This document shows positions 44,305-55,198 of a stretch of DNA of 64,000 nt, piece after piece; within the stretch, counting starts at the first letter, position 1, and each line of letters begins with the position of its first letter. The translations under genes were made by a program, and so were the position numbers. The notes under the pieces were generated by a model. That model made no database searches. It was not told where the DNA came from and was given only the letters and a program-made list of their open reading frames with translations. The stretch is from assembly GCF_003716875.1 (NCBI RefSeq), contig NZ_CP033078.1, forward strand, positions 2,728,001-2,792,000, in the 5' to 3' direction. Source of the DNA: Vibrio zhugei (GTDB lineage: Bacteria; Pseudomonadota; Gammaproteobacteria; Enterobacterales; Vibrionaceae).

Positions 44305-44761
44305 TTTATTATCCACAATGATTGAGACTATTATCAGCCATTCTCACTGTATAACTTCCCTTCGCCAATTATCTTTTTTATTAATCGATATTTAATATTT
44401 CACGATTGAGCTTTTGATCACACCGACTAATAAATTTATAAATGGATATTATATTCGTAAATAAACACCATTTTTCTTTGTAAATGGAAAACAGTATGAT
44501 GTGAATCGCTGCTTTATAAATAATATGTTGGATTATTTACAAATCCAAAAAAATTGAAGCAATCTGCATCAGACATAATTCCCAGAGGGTTGCGGTGCGT
44601 CACGTATCCGTTTTATTCGATGAGTGACGTGTTCGTTCTCGAGAACTGTGATAAAGAAGTCTTATTGAGGAAAAAGAACAGAAAAAAGACGGCGTAAACC
44701 GTCTTTTCAGTGTGTCTCGCGATAAAATTCGACAGATTCTCACGGCGAATGACGCGCCAAC
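44305..44761. other. intergenic region with a terminator, otherwise nothing recognised
   Basis: AT-rich upstream region of MalK copy 2. Only the hairpin at 44682-44708 was recognised; no small gene or RNA seen. Confidence 0.5.
44682..44708 (-). terminator. intrinsic terminator of the GNAT gene
   Basis: AAAAGACGG (44684-44692) pairs with CCGTCTTTT (44699-44707); the minus-strand reading ends in six Ts. Confidence 0.8.
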
Positions 44762-45217
44762 CTAGAGTACTTTCGTCATGAAACGACTATGCGGATCCTC
44801 TTGATAGTCGGCAAAAGGGGCGCAATAACAAAACCCAAATTTTTTATATAAGTTTCTCGCCGGTTTAAAAAACGCTTGTGACCCCGTTTCTAAACTGACT
44901 CGCTGGACCCCCTTGGCACGCGCCACCGCCAAAGCATGTGTTAATAGCGCACTTGCCACCCCCGAGTTTCTAGCAAATTGAGAGGTTCTCATAGATTTGA
45001 GCTCAATATGTTGTGATGTCAGTTGCTTCATAGCCAAACATCCATACAATCTCTCCTCAACCCAGCCGCTAAAAAACGTAATATCCGGTGAGCGTAAACG
45101 CTCAACATCCAGCGCATGAACACTCTCCGGTGGTGATATCGCATACATATCGCTAAGGTGCTCTTCAAGCAAACCAATGACCTGACCATTCGCAAGATCA
45201 TCAATGATAATGTCCAT
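44762..45217 (-). CDS. GNAT-family N-acetyltransferase
   Basis: 151 residues with the acetyl-CoA-binding motif A region (ELKSMRTSQFARNSGVASAL, the R-x-x-G-v-a loop) and the motif B end NLYKKFGFCYCAPFADYQED. The C-terminal FADYQEDPHSRFMTK resembles small acetyltransferases of the YjgM/PhnO-like kind. Substrate unknown. Strong ribosome site (GAAGAGGAG). Confidence 0.85.
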   Translation of the reverse strand: MDIIIDDLANGQVIGLLEEHLSDMYAISPPESVHALDVERLRSPDITFFSGWVEERLYGCLAMKQLTSQHIELKSMRTSQFARNSGVASALLTHALAVARAKGVQRVSLETGSQAFFKPARNLYKKFGFCYCAPFADYQEDPHSRFMTKVL

Positions 45218-45322
45218 ATTCTACTCCTCTTCACGTCACCAAATTTGGCCAGGTCTCCCCCAACTCAAACGATGATCCATATTCATACTATCGAGACAAC
45301 CTCATTGCCCCATTAGAACAGC

Positions 45323-45490
45323 TTATAAAAATCTAAGATGATCTCGATTTCCTTGCTCTTCGAGTGATAACCCAATATCGTTTTTAAGGTGGGTACTGAG
45401 CGTCATAACGGGTCTACTTCTCGTTGTGAAAGGAAGGATAACATTTATATAATCCGTTATTTGTTTTGAAATCCATCTTATCGCCGTCAT
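45323..45490 (-). CDS. possible small DUF1127-like protein
   Basis: 55 residues from the internal Met at 45490 (MTAIRWISKQITDYINVILP), ending LKNDIGLSLEEQGNRDHLRF. The ending resembles the LxDIGLsr-E core of DUF1127 proteins, and vibrios often have such ORFs divergent from LysR regulators. A longer frame (to 45553) would run into the LysR promoter. Weak ribosome site. Could be chance. Confidence 0.4.
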   Translation of the reverse strand: MTAIRWISKQITDYINVILPFTTRSRPVMTLSTHLKNDIGLSLEEQGNRDHLRFL

Positions 45491-45587
45491 TATTTCATCT
45501 TTGCTCACTGATTCAATACCGTTATTATCAGAACAACGCTCTCTCATTACCAACGACGATTGGTTACAGGAACTATAAGCACAAGTT

Positions 45588-46481
45588 ATGGATAATCGAC
45601 TCCGCTCTCTTTCTGCACTGCGTTTTTTTGAATCCGCCTCTCGCCTTAAAAGCTACAGTAAAGCGGCCGAAGAACTGCATGTCACTCAAGCCGCCATCAG
45701 CCAAAAACTGCGTCAACTTGAGCAGCGCTTAGGCTGTAAGCTGTTCATACGACGTGGTCGTGAAATGCACCTCACCGACAAAGGGGAAATCCTCCATAAA
45801 CACGTCAATATCGGGTTTAAAAGTATCATTACCGGACTGAACCAAATTCAAAATGAACCGCTGGAAGGAATATTAAATGTCAGTGCGCCTCGCTCATTTT
45901 CAACTCGTTGGTTAATGCCAAGGTTGTGGAAGTTCACGATGGCGTTTCCTCATATCCCTATCCGCGTCCAAAATAGCAAAGTGATCGATATTCGCCATTC
46001 CGAAACCGATGTCTTAATTTGGCAAGGGGATGAGAGTGTCGAACACCTCGATTTGGAGCAAGATACCCTATTTGAAGAAGCAATTTTTCCTTATTGCTCT
46101 CCACAACTCGCAGAGTCGATTCAGTTTACCCACCCCGAGCAGTTGCTTAAATGCTGGTTAATTGATTTCGATTTGGCGTCTTTTAACTGGCAGAGTTGGT
46201 TTCAATGTGCCAACGTCAATGCAGCAAAAGAGGGACTGCTATGGATGGAAGTCAGTACGTTTGATATGGCAATGAATGCGGTCATTGCTGGGCATGGAGC
46301 CTGCCTCGCAACAGAAAGTATCTCGGCGGACTTTGTCGAACGTGGCTTATTGGTGAAGCCATTCGATATTGGCCTCAAGCCGGGGATTCGTTATTCGGTC
46401 ATTAGTGACCCAACCTCTTCTCGCGCATTAAGAATCAATGCGTTTAAATCATGGCTACAACAGGAGTTGCATTGCCTATGA
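45588..46481 (+). CDS. LysR-family regulator (GcvA-like)
   Basis: 297 residues. The start RLRSLSALRFFESASRLKSY with HTH KAAEELHVTQAAISQKLRQL is the GcvA/AmpR-type branch. The C-terminal ligand domain shows the branch pattern VLIWQGDESVEHLDLEQDTL. Target genes unknown; the divergent small ORF is the simplest candidate. Last gene before yijD-fabR, so it marks the right border of the accessory segment. Confidence 0.9.
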   Translation: MDNRLRSLSALRFFESASRLKSYSKAAEELHVTQAAISQKLRQLEQRLGCKLFIRRGREMHLTDKGEILHKHVNIGFKSIITGLNQIQNEPLEGILNVSAPRSFSTRWLMPRLWKFTMAFPHIPIRVQNSKVIDIRHSETDVLIWQGDESVEHLDLEQDTLFEEAIFPYCSPQLAESIQFTHPEQLLKCWLIDFDLASFNWQSWFQCANVNAAKEGLLWMEVSTFDMAMNAVIAGHGACLATESISADFVERGLLVKPFDIGLKPGIRYSVISDPTSSRALRINAFKSWLQQELHCL

Positions 46482-46643
46482 AACCAAGAGAGAACATGAC
46501 AGAATCCTTCATTAATGCACAGCGCTATGCTCACATCGGCCGGGGTTTAGCGACGTTGCTAGGCCACCAGCGCAGCCACGGTACCCAAATAAAAACGAGC
46601 CATTTGGCCCGTTATTATTCAATCATCACTTTTAGTGAGCGGC

Positions 46644-47012
46644 TTACTTTTTCGGCATTAAAAAGCCCAGTTTATAACCGACCCAAAGCACCAATGCGAC
46701 TAAAATCATGAGAGAAAAAAAGTTGGAGCCGGCATCGGGATATTGGGCTTTTATAAAGGCAGAATGACCAAACGCGCCAACAAAGAAGCACGCCAATCCT
46801 ACCAAAGGAATATCTTCCGCAATGGGATGGCGCAAGTACTCTTGATACAACGCTTGTAGAGATAATACCAATGCAATCAGTGGAAAAATAGAAAATGATA
46901 CCTGACTCATTGTTATCCAAGATAAAATAGCATCACTACTCATACCCGCAACCAACGCTAACACTAATGTTTTGCGTTCAGATCCCGGGCTACTCTCACT
47001 TTGCTTAGACAT
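46644..47012 (-). CDS. yijD: YijD family inner membrane protein
   Basis: 122 residues, four hydrophobic segments, matching the DUF1422/YijD family (ETLVLALVAG... pattern reads KTLVLALVAGMSSDAILSWI). Function unknown. It begins 4 bp after the fabR stop; fabR-yijD is the known enterobacterial gene pair. In E. coli it converges directly on trmA. Confidence 0.9.
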   Translation of the reverse strand: MSKQSESSPGSERKTLVLALVAGMSSDAILSWITMSQVSFSIFPLIALVLSLQALYQEYLRHPIAEDIPLVGLACFFVGAFGHSAFIKAQYPDAGSNFFSLMILVALVLWVGYKLGFLMPKK

Positions 47013-47016
47013 TTAC

Positions 47017-47649
47017 TTAGCCTCTTATTTCTTCAAATTTATGCTCATTGCGCTGAAAATTTGCCCCTTTGGCCATCATGCGCAATTGTTTAATCAAACG
47101 GTTCGCCAATTCCTCGCGGGCTTTTTTATTTAAATCTAAGGCTTCCGCGCCCGAGTTGAAAACCAATGTCACCGACGCATCGGCTTGCGTTTCCGCATCA
47201 TCGCGAGTGATCCCCGTCGCGATCAGATACTCAGCTAGCTCGGCAGAAAAATGTTGAATCTCGCGGGCAACCGCCGCACGAAAATCCGCCGACGTGCCCG
47301 AACGTTCACGTAATAATAATCGAAATACATTGGGACTATTATCAATAAATTCCATAAAGGTAAGCACAGAGGTGCGAATGACACTGCCTTCTCGCACTAT
47401 CCTCTGCCGTGCTTGACGCATCAGTTGCCGTAACAGTAATCCCCCTTCATCGACCATGGTGAGACCCAGCTCATCCATATCTTTAAAATGGCGATAAAAG
47501 GATGTTGGGGCAATGCCCGCTTCACGAGCGACTTCCCGCAAACTCAAATTCGAAAAGCTTCTTTCAGCGCTTAACTGACTAAATGCAGCATCAATGACAG
47601 AGCGGCGGGTTTTCTCTTTCTGCTGGGCTCGAACTCCAGTCGGTTTCAT
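47017..47649 (-). CDS. fabR: HTH-type transcriptional repressor FabR
   Basis: 210 residues, TetR-family. N-terminal [23 protein letters not shown] then [20 protein letters not shown], very close to known FabR. FabR represses unsaturated fatty acid synthesis genes (fabA/fabB) in response to acyl-ACP/CoA pools. Divergent from sthA, and upstream of yijD, the conserved gammaproteobacterial arrangement. Confidence 0.95.
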   Translation of the reverse strand: MKPTGVRAQQKEKTRRSVIDAAFSQLSAERSFSNLSLREVAREAGIAPTSFYRHFKDMDELGLTMVDEGGLLLRQLMRQARQRIVREGSVIRTSVLTFMEFIDNSPNVFRLLLRERSGTSADFRAAVAREIQHFSAELAEYLIATGITRDDAETQADASVTLVFNSGAEALDLNKKAREELANRLIKQLRMMAKGANFQRNEHKFEEIRG

Positions 47650-47897
47650 AAACGATGTCGCCTCTCTCTAAAGAACTCAGCTTCATACTATAACTTCATT
47701 TCTGGTTTTGTCTAAGTCACTCACGACATCTTCAGACGATAGCAAAAATATGACTCAAAAAAACAACGATTGCCGTAGTATTTAAAACCAGCGTATTATC
47801 TTTTACACTGTCTGAACACTTTTATTGTTACAAAATTAATCACAGCAAAAAACGCAATGATAATATATTGTTAACAATCATAACAAAAGGAAATCCA

Positions 47898-49298
47898 ATG
47901 ACTGCTAATTATCAATTCGACGTAATTGTCATCGGTAGTGGCCCTGGTGGTGAAGGGGCTGCAATGGGACTGGCCAAAGCTGGAAAAAACGTCGCCATAA
48001 TCGAAAAAGAAAGCGGCGTTGGTGGTGGCTGTACTCACTGGGGAACGATTCCCTCAAAGGCATTACGCCACGCCGTGAGTCGTATTATTGAATTCAATAA
48101 AAACCCTCTCTTTCGCAAACATAACCAACACATACAACTTCGCTTCTCAGATATTCTTTCCCACGCCAACCACGTCATTGATCAACAAACCCGCTTACGA
48201 CAAGGTTTTTACGACCGTAACATGTGTACCTTGCTATTTGGTGTCGCAGAATTTGTCGATAAGCATACGCTGGCCGTCACTGATAACGAAGGCAACGTCG
48301 AACATATTACTGCGGAAAAATTTGTCATTGCGACTGGCTCTCGCCCTTACCATCCCGATAATGTGGATTTCTCTCATCCCCGTGTGTATGACAGTGATTC
48401 TATCCTCAATTTAGATCATGACCCTCGTCATATCTTGATTTATGGTGCTGGGGTCATCGGCTGTGAATATGCGTCAATTTTCCGCGGATTGGGCGTTAAG
48501 ACGGATCTCATCAATACGCGTGAACGTCTCCTCTCTTTCTTGGATACCGAAACCTCAGACGCATTGTCTTACCACTTCTGGAATAGCGGCGTCGTGATCC
48601 GTAACGATGAAACATACTCCAGTATTGAAGGCTGCGATGACGGTGTCATTATCCATATGGATTCGGGTAAAAAGATGAAAGCCGATTGCTTGCTTTACGC
48701 CAATGGTCGCTCAGGGAATACGGAGAAGCTGAATCTGTCAGCGATTAACCTCAATGCCAACAGTCGCGGCCAGTTACACGTCAATGAAAACTACCAAACC
48801 GAGGTGGACAATGTGTATGCCGTCGGTGATGTGATTGGCTACCCTAGCCTTGCCAGCGCCGCCTACGATCAAGGCCGATTTGTCGCACAAGCGATCATTC
48901 ATGGGCAAGCCACCTTCAAACTGATTGAAGAGATTCCAACTGGGATTTACACCATTCCAGAAATCAGTTCAGTGGGCAAAACCGAGCAAGAATTGACGGC
49001 CGCCAAGGTGCCTTATGAAGTAGGACGCTCATCGTTCCAACATCTCGCGCGTGCGCAGATTGCCAATATGAATGTCGGCAGCCTGAAGATTTTATTCCAT
49101 CGTGAAACCAAGCAAATTCTTGGTATTCACTGCTTTGGTGAGCGTGCTGCAGAAATCATCCACATCGGGCAAGCCATCATGGAACAGCCAGGACCAGCCA
49201 ATACCATTGAATACTTTGTCAATACGACCTTCAACTATCCAACCATGGCCGAAGCGTATCGCGTGGCCGCGTTAAATGGCTTGAACCGTCTATTTTAA
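47898..49298 (+). CDS. sthA: soluble pyridine nucleotide transhydrogenase SthA
   Basis: 466 residues from ATG 47898, preceded by AAAGGA; an in-frame start at 47868 adds ten residues unlike relatives. FAD-binding [20 protein letters not shown], and [20 protein letters not shown] where the second redox cysteine of the related lipoamide dehydrogenases is replaced, as is normal for SthA. NAD(P)-binding [20 protein letters not shown]; dimerisation region with [20 protein letters not shown]. Balances NADPH and NADH in the cytoplasm. Ends in a terminator at 49327-49359. Confidence 0.97.
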   Translation: MTANYQFDVIVIGSGPGGEGAAMGLAKAGKNVAIIEKESGVGGGCTHWGTIPSKALRHAVSRIIEFNKNPLFRKHNQHIQLRFSDILSHANHVIDQQTRLRQGFYDRNMCTLLFGVAEFVDKHTLAVTDNEGNVEHITAEKFVIATGSRPYHPDNVDFSHPRVYDSDSILNLDHDPRHILIYGAGVIGCEYASIFRGLGVKTDLINTRERLLSFLDTETSDALSYHFWNSGVVIRNDETYSSIEGCDDGVIIHMDSGKKMKADCLLYANGRSGNTEKLNLSAINLNANSRGQLHVNENYQTEVDNVYAVGDVIGYPSLASAAYDQGRFVAQAIIHGQATFKLIEEIPTGIYTIPEISSVGKTEQELTAAKVPYEVGRSSFQHLARAQIANMNVGSLKILFHRETKQILGIHCFGERAAEIIHIGQAIMEQPGPANTIEYFVNTTFNYPTMAEAYRVAALNGLNRLF

Positions 49299-49326
49299 TT
49301 CGACGGCTTCACGCGTCACTTAACAC

Positions 49327-49359
49327 AAAAAAATCCGCTGTTTTAGCAGCGGATTTTTT
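49327..49359. terminator. bidirectional terminator between sthA and dinF-like gene
   Basis: ATCCGCTG (49333-49340) pairs with CAGCGGAT (49347-49354), flanked by A7 and T7 runs. Confidence 0.9.
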
Positions 49360-49374
49360 GTATCAAGGGCCAGC

Positions 49375-50730
49375 TTAGTGCTGGTCAATATGGGAGAAAA
49401 ACACTTGGCTGCGCCATTGACGTGCTAGCACAATCGCCAACGTGATGCCGCGCATTGCCATAAAACACAACATCGCCATCCAAATACCGTGATTTCCCCA
49501 TTGTTGGGTACTCCACAGTACTGCAAAGAAAGTCGCAGCGGCAATGAACATGCTATTGCGCATTTCTGTGCCTTTGGTGGCGCCAATAAAGACCCCATCT
49601 AAAAGAAAGCACCACATCGAGACCAATGGCATCGCAATAAGCCACGGCAGATATCTCAGGGCATTATGGTGGACGTCATCAATAGTCGTCATCAGTCCGA
49701 TGAGGGAGTCTCCCATTGCCGCAAATACGATGGTAAAGCCACTGCAAATCACGACACTCCAAAATACCGTCCCTACCATCGCCTCTCGTAAACGTTGGCG
49801 ACTGTCTGCTCCCATCGCTTTGCCGACCATGGCTTCCATCGCGTAAGCAAACCCATCCATACCGTAAGAAATGAACATGACGAAACTCATCAGAATGGCG
49901 TTGGCCGCGACGATACGATCGCCCAAAGCCGCACCTTGGAACGTCATAAAACTGAACACCAGTTGCAAACACAGAGAACGTAAAAAGATATCGCGATTCA
50001 ACTTAATCAAGCGCCCCAATCCATGAGAGCTGCCATGCCAGACAGACCATGGTCGTGGCAGTGAGTGTTTCACCCAGTAGCGCCATACACATAGCACAGC
50101 AAACGCGGTTCCCACATAATCAGCAATTACAGAGGCCCACGCGGCGCCAGCCACTTTCCACTCCAACTCTACAACAAACAACACGTCCAAAGACACATTC
50201 ACCACATTGGTAATGATCACCATCCACATCGGAGCTTTGGCATTTTGGGTCCCCAGTAACCACCCCAGTAACACATAGTTTACTAACGCCGCTGGCGCGC
50301 TGATGACTCGAATAGAGAAATATTGCGCCCCATAGTGCTTGACTTGCTCACTGGCATCACTGAAATGAAAGGAAAGATCGAGAATCCACTGATGAATGGC
50401 GAGGAAACCCAGCGCTAATAACATCGCCATCGTTAGACCTTGGAGTAGTACTCGCGCTTGCTGTTCGGCGTTATCTCGCCCAACAGCCTGGGCGGTAAGC
50501 CCGGTGGTCGACATCCGTAAAAAACCGAGAAGCCATAATGAAACACTGATCAGAGTACTGCCTAGCGCCACGCCACCAAGGTACCACGCATGAGAAAGGT
50601 GACCGATCACTGCGGTATCCACCAGCCCCAGAAGAGGAACGGTAATATTCGATAGCACCATGGGTATTGCCAACCACAGCACTTGTCGGTGTACCGACCG
50701 ATTGAGTAATGTTTGATAAATTGAGTTCAC
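49375..50730 (-). CDS. dinF: MATE-family transporter DinF
   Basis: 451 residues, about 12 membrane segments. The N-terminus QVLWLAIPMVLSNITVPLLG then LVDTAVIGHLSHAWYLGGVA is the DinF branch of MATE exporters. In E. coli dinF follows lexA directly and is SOS-controlled. Here a methyltransferase-like gene lies between them and I see no clear SOS box before dinF, so SOS control would need readthrough from lexA. Confidence 0.92.
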   Translation of the reverse strand: MNSIYQTLLNRSVHRQVLWLAIPMVLSNITVPLLGLVDTAVIGHLSHAWYLGGVALGSTLISVSLWLLGFLRMSTTGLTAQAVGRDNAEQQARVLLQGLTMAMLLALGFLAIHQWILDLSFHFSDASEQVKHYGAQYFSIRVISAPAALVNYVLLGWLLGTQNAKAPMWMVIITNVVNVSLDVLFVVELEWKVAGAAWASVIADYVGTAFAVLCVWRYWVKHSLPRPWSVWHGSSHGLGRLIKLNRDIFLRSLCLQLVFSFMTFQGAALGDRIVAANAILMSFVMFISYGMDGFAYAMEAMVGKAMGADSRQRLREAMVGTVFWSVVICSGFTIVFAAMGDSLIGLMTTIDDVHHNALRYLPWLIAMPLVSMWCFLLDGVFIGATKGTEMRNSMFIAAATFFAVLWSTQQWGNHGIWMAMLCFMAMRGITLAIVLARQWRSQVFFSHIDQH

Positions 50731-50795
50731 ACTTCGCTCCCTATGCTTGAGAGCTAAAGTGTAACTAAGTTACGCATCAGACACTATTGAGGAAT

Positions 50796-51611
50796 TCACC
50801 ACCGCATGGAAACAATTACAGGAGTAAAGCGATACTTATAGCGTTGCCAAGCACCTAAGACTTTTTGCCACCACTTCCAACGCGGGCAGACATGATCGAG
50901 TGGAGAGATTAAGACAATTTTCTTCAGCCAAGGTAAACAGTTCAACATCGCTGACTGACAATCGGCAAAGCCATGAGCGTACTGCGCTGACCCCAATTTT
51001 TCCCCTAACGATGTCGCCGTTTTATCGCCTGCCAGAACAAAACATACTGAGGCTCCAGAAAAATGCAACCCCAATGTTTTAACGACATGACTCACCGCAT
51101 GATTGTCGCACTCCAATAATGCATATTCACATAAGATCAACGTCGGTGTGCTATCCGCCATCGGTAAGTTCTGCAACCACGATAAATCGGTGACACTGCC
51201 CGCCATATGCTGATAGCGCTCGCTGCGATGGAATAACTTTTGCCGTAATAGTAAGTGTTCAGACACATCGACTTCAATCCAGCGACAACGCCCATTATCA
51301 ATGCGATAAAAGCGCGTATCTAACCCGGCACCCAAATTAATGATCCACCCATCGGGATGGCGCTCTAAAAATTGCCGCACCCGCTGGTCACATTGTTGAG
51401 TCAAAGTCGCATTCAGAAGTTGTTGCTGGTCGAGATTGGTTCGGCCACAGTCCATAGAAAGATGACAACGCTGACACACATCCGCCGCGATAGGATCATA
51501 AATCACACCGTTATCAGACAAGCTTTCTCGGCTACGAAACCATAAGGGTTGCAGCAAATGGGCAGGAATAGAATTGGAATCTTGTTGCGGTTCAGATAGA
51601 CGTGAGCACAT
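50796..51611 (-). CDS. class I SAM-dependent methyltransferase (LCMT-like)
   Basis: 271 residues from ATG 51611 (MCSRLSEPQQDSNSIPAHLL), chosen because GAGGA lies at correct spacing; GTG 51632 and ATG 51617 are in frame but worse. Contains WIINLGAGLDTRFYRIDNGR and WIEVDVSE, the SAM-binding pattern of leucine carboxyl methyltransferase-like proteins (PF04072), and PTLILCEYALLECDNHAVSH. Substrate unknown. Two Fur-like boxes (51650-51664, 51683-51697) sit just upstream, suggesting iron control. Confidence 0.8.
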   Translation of the reverse strand: MCSRLSEPQQDSNSIPAHLLQPLWFRSRESLSDNGVIYDPIAADVCQRCHLSMDCGRTNLDQQQLLNATLTQQCDQRVRQFLERHPDGWIINLGAGLDTRFYRIDNGRCRWIEVDVSEHLLLRQKLFHRSERYQHMAGSVTDLSWLQNLPMADSTPTLILCEYALLECDNHAVSHVVKTLGLHFSGASVCFVLAGDKTATSLGEKLGSAQYAHGFADCQSAMLNCLPWLKKIVLISPLDHVCPRWKWWQKVLGAWQRYKYRFTPVIVSMRW

Positions 51612-51649
51612 TATCATCTTCCTCAAATACACTAAGTATACAAGTTAGA

Positions 51650-51664
51650 TGATAATGAATATCA
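51650..51664. promoter_or_regulatory. Fur-box-like site 1
   Basis: TGATAATGAATATCA matches 13 of 14 arm positions of the 7-1-7 Fur motif TGATAAT-N-ATTATCA. Lies ~40 bp upstream of the methyltransferase-like start. Confidence 0.6.
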
Positions 51665-51682
51665 CTCAATATAACAAGTAAA

Positions 51683-51697
51683 TGAGAATAACTCTCA
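51683..51697. promoter_or_regulatory. Fur-box-like site 2
   Basis: TGAGAATAACTCTCA, a near-palindrome with 11-12 matches to the same 7-1-7 Fur motif; 18 bp from site 1, just downstream of the lexA stop. Confidence 0.45.
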
Positions 51698-51704
51698 AAT
51701 AAAT

Positions 51705-52337
51705 TTACATCCAGTCAGTATTACGAATGATTCCAACAGCCACGCCTTCAATCGTCATATGCTGGGATTTGAGATCCACCTTGATTGGGGCAAAATCATC
51801 ATTCTCAGCATGGAGCAGAACTGTCGAGCCATTTTGCTCTAAACGCTTCACTGTGACATCGTCTTCCACTCGCGCCACAACAACCTGTCCATTACGAACA
51901 TCTTGCGTTTTGTGTACCGCGAGCAAATCGCCATCCATGATACCGATGTTTTTCATACTTTCGCCTTGCACTCGTAATAAGAAGTCGGCACTCGGACGAA
52001 ACATCATCGGATCCACATGGTAGTGAGATTCGACATGCTCTTGAGCTAAGATTGGCTCACCCGCCGCAACGCGACCGATAAGCGGCAGCCCTAAATCGAC
52101 AGGCTCGTCTACTTCCTCAACCACTTCAGGTATCACACGGATGCCTCGTGACGCTCCGGGGATAATTTGAATCACTTGCTTACGAGCTAAAGCTTTCAGG
52201 TGTTCTTCTGCGGCGTTCGCAGAACGAAAACCCAGTTCACGAGCAATTTCAGCACGTGTGGGTGGCATTCCAGTCTCATCAATTTTACTTTTGATGAGTT
52301 CAAACACTTGTTGTTGTCGTGGCGTTAACGGCTTCAT
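51705..52337 (-). CDS. lexA: LexA repressor
   Basis: 210 residues. N-terminal winged [23 protein letters not shown] and [20 protein letters not shown]. Self-cleavage site Ala92-Gly93 (GRVAAGEP); catalytic Ser127 (QGESMKNIG) and Lys164 (DDVTVKRL). Represses SOS genes until RecA filaments trigger autocleavage. Two SOS boxes lie upstream, so it is autoregulated. Confidence 0.98.
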   Translation of the reverse strand: MKPLTPRQQQVFELIKSKIDETGMPPTRAEIARELGFRSANAAEEHLKALARKQVIQIIPGASRGIRVIPEVVEEVDEPVDLGLPLIGRVAAGEPILAQEHVESHYHVDPMMFRPSADFLLRVQGESMKNIGIMDGDLLAVHKTQDVRNGQVVVARVEDDVTVKRLEQNGSTVLLHAENDDFAPIKVDLKSQHMTIEGVAVGIIRNTDWM

Positions 52338-52344
52338 ATTTCAC

Positions 52345-52360
52345 CTGTCTTTTTATACAG
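52345..52360. promoter_or_regulatory. SOS (LexA) box 2 of lexA
   Basis: CTGTCTTTTTATACAG fits CTG-N10-CAG, 8 bp before the lexA start. Confidence 0.85.
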
Positions 52361-52364
52361 TTGA

Positions 52365-52380
52365 CTGTGAGTATATCCAG
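52365..52380. promoter_or_regulatory. SOS (LexA) box 1 of lexA
   Basis: CTGTGAGTATATCCAG fits CTG-N10-CAG; the tandem pair spaced 4 bp apart resembles the two-box lexA operator of E. coli. The rest of the gap to plsB (52381-52735) shows no gene. Confidence 0.85.
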
Positions 52381-52735
52381 TATTTGTTTAAAAGGAAAGC
52401 CACTTGGTTATTTTTTAGAACATCGCCACGCATCAACGAAATACGCGCTTCTCTCACTCAAGAATGAAGACTCTCATAGAATAAAGACAACCTGTAGCGG
52501 GCGCCCCCTAAGCCAAACGAATACGCCGGAAGTTCGCAAGATAATCGTAACGATAACGTGATAATTCACATGGTTATGACTGGAAAGTCGACAATAAGAT
52601 TTAACAGGTTTGACCAGCTCTGCTATTCTTACTAGCCAAAACTTATCTGACCATTGAGACACGACGCCTTCATGATGCAAGGCCACAGAAGTCGGTCTCA
52701 ATACAACTATTATTTCCCTGAGGCTTAGAGCTCTT

Positions 52736-55177
52736 ATGTCGTCAAGACACAATTACACGCGTTCGCTACTGAAACTGCCACTGAAACCGTTAGTGAAAGG
52801 CAGCGCAATCCCTGCAAATCCTGTCGATGACTTAGCGATTAATCTTAACAAACCCATTGTTTATGCTCTACCCTTTCGCTCTAACGTTGATCTGCTTACG
52901 CTGCGCCATTATGCGCTTAATGCGGGCCTTCCGGATCCGTTAGAACCGATCGTGATCAATGGCGAGTCTTTTGACCGTTATGTTTATAATACCTCTCGCC
53001 CCAGCAAACGTCGCCATTACACCGATATCCCTACAGCATCGGTGGAACTGTTTGGACAATTGCTGCATCAACATAAGCTCGATTCAGAGCTCGACGTACA
53101 AGTCATCCCCGTCACGGTTTTATGGGGACGCAACCCTGGTAAAGAAGGACAGTGCAAACCGTATTTACGCGCTTACTCTTCACTACAAAAAGCGAAAATG
53201 GTGATTGCCCACGGTCGTGATTGCCTGGTGCGCTTTAGTCCTGTGGTGTCATTACGTTATATGGCCGACCAACACGGAACGGATAAAACCATTGCCCACA
53301 AGCTTGCGCGCGTAGCGCGTATTCACTTTTCGCGTCAGAAACTGGCCGCCTCTGGCCCTAACTTACCGGCTCGCTATCAACTCTTCGAGCGCCTCATGGC
53401 ATCCCCTGTGATTCAAAAAGCCATTGCCGATGAAGCCAAGAGCAAAAAAATCTCCGAAGAAAAAGCGCGTAATGAAGCGCACAAGATTCTCGACGAGATT
53501 GCCGCCAACTTTTCTTATTCGTTTGTCAAAAAAGGCGACCGTCTTCTCGGCTGGCTATGGAATCGCATTTACCAAGGCTTGAATGTGAATAATGCCTCAA
53601 CGGTACGTCGATTAGCGCAAGATGGCCATGAAGTGGTTTATGTGCCGTGTCACCGCAGTCATATGGACTATTTACTGCTGTCTTACGTGCTCTTCCATGA
53701 AGGCATGGTCCCACCGCATATTGCGGCAGGGAATAACTTGAACTTCTTCCCAGCGGGGCCTCTTTTCCGTCGTGGCGGCGCCTTCTTCATTCGCCGCAGC
53801 TTTAAAGGCAACAAGCTCTACTCCACCCTATTTAGAGAGTACTTAGCCGAGTTGTTTGCGAAGGGCTACTCCGTCGAATACTTTAGTGAAGGTGGACGTT
53901 CTCGCACTGGTCGTTTATTACCCGCCAAAACCGGAATGCTGGCGATGACAATTCAAGCCATGCTACGTGGCCTGAATCGCCCGGTCACACTGGTACCTGT
54001 CTATATCGGTTACGAGCATGTGATGGAGGTCAATTCATACGCAAAAGAGCTGAAAGGCAATCGCAAAGAAAAAGAAAACGCGGGCCTAGTTCTGCGTACG
54101 ATTCGTAAATTACGTAACTTTGGTCAAGGATATGTGAACTTCGGTGAGCCGATCACTCTCAATCATTTCCTTAATGAAAAAGTGCCTGATTGGACACAAG
54201 ACATTGATCCACTCGGTAATAGTAAACCGCAATGGTTGACGCCAGTAGTGAACGAATTGGCCACCAAAATGATGACTCACATCAATGGTGCAGCGGCAGC
54301 CAATGCAATGACACTCTGCGCAACGGCATTGTTAGCCTCTCGCCAGCGAGCACTGTCGCGAAACAGTTTAATTAAACAAGTCGATTGTTATTTGAAACTG
54401 CTAAACAATGTCCCTTACTCTGACACCATGACGGTGCCACAGCAAAGTGCAGCAGAGCTAGTGAAGCACGCTGAGTCGTTGGATAAATTTGTTATCGAGA
54501 CGGATAAAATGGGCGATATTATTTCGTTGGATCGTCAGCAGTCGATCTTAATGACCTACTATCGCAACAACATCATTCATCTCCTTGCTATGCCATCGTT
54601 AATCGCACAAATCGTCGTGCGCCATCAAAGCATTCACAAGGCGGCCATCGTCAAACACGCTGAAACGCTCTATCCGTTTTTAAAACAAGAGCTGTTCATT
54701 ACTCATGAGCCTGCCGAGATTCCTGACTTAATTGAACGCTACTTAACGGAATTTGAGCAACAGCAACTGATTGTGATTGAGCATGATGTGGTCACAATGA
54801 AACAAAACAATGCGCAGCGTACCATGCGACTCGGCCGCATTATCGCAGAGACCTTACAGCGCTATGCCATTGCGATGAACTTACTGGTCATGCACTCAGA
54901 GCTCAATAAATCGGAGCTCGAAAAACAGAGTCAAGCCATCGCTCAGCGCCTTGGTCGTTTGCATGGCATTAATGCGCCGGAGTTTTTTGATAAAGGCGTG
55001 TTTAGTGCTTTGTTTGTTACCTTAAAGCAGCAGGGCTATATCGATGAGAATGGCGAGCGACGCTTAGAGCAGTGCCAAGCCTTCACCGAACAGTTGAATG
55101 CGATGATCACTCCCGAAGTTCGCTTAACGATTCAAGAGAGCTTATATCGTGATGTGCAAGTCACGGCCAACGCATAA
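52736..55177 (+). CDS. plsB: glycerol-3-phosphate 1-O-acyltransferase PlsB
   Basis: 813 residues, the usual PlsB size. Acyltransferase motif [14 protein letters not shown] (around residue 300), motif II/III region [40 protein letters not shown], and motif [18 protein letters not shown]. Adds the first acyl chain to glycerol-3-phosphate for phospholipid synthesis at the inner membrane. lexA and plsB are divergent neighbours, as in E. coli and V. cholerae. Ends at a terminator. Confidence 0.98.
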   Translation: MSSRHNYTRSLLKLPLKPLVKGSAIPANPVDDLAINLNKPIVYALPFRSNVDLLTLRHYALNAGLPDPLEPIVINGESFDRYVYNTSRPSKRRHYTDIPTASVELFGQLLHQHKLDSELDVQVIPVTVLWGRNPGKEGQCKPYLRAYSSLQKAKMVIAHGRDCLVRFSPVVSLRYMADQHGTDKTIAHKLARVARIHFSRQKLAASGPNLPARYQLFERLMASPVIQKAIADEAKSKKISEEKARNEAHKILDEIAANFSYSFVKKGDRLLGWLWNRIYQGLNVNNASTVRRLAQDGHEVVYVPCHRSHMDYLLLSYVLFHEGMVPPHIAAGNNLNFFPAGPLFRRGGAFFIRRSFKGNKLYSTLFREYLAELFAKGYSVEYFSEGGRSRTGRLLPAKTGMLAMTIQAMLRGLNRPVTLVPVYIGYEHVMEVNSYAKELKGNRKEKENAGLVLRTIRKLRNFGQGYVNFGEPITLNHFLNEKVPDWTQDIDPLGNSKPQWLTPVVNELATKMMTHINGAAAANAMTLCATALLASRQRALSRNSLIKQVDCYLKLLNNVPYSDTMTVPQQSAAELVKHAESLDKFVIETDKMGDIISLDRQQSILMTYYRNNIIHLLAMPSLIAQIVVRHQSIHKAAIVKHAETLYPFLKQELFITHEPAEIPDLIERYLTEFEQQQLIVIEHDVVTMKQNNAQRTMRLGRIIAETLQRYAIAMNLLVMHSELNKSELEKQSQAIAQRLGRLHGINAPEFFDKGVFSALFVTLKQQGYIDENGERRLEQCQAFTEQLNAMITPEVRLTIQESLYRDVQVTANA

Positions 55178-55198
55178 TACTGAGCATCGATAACAAGC

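Noticed and set aside
48000..48080. SthA lacking the second redox-active cysteine
   Set aside because: CTHWGTIP is normal for soluble transhydrogenases; not a mutation.
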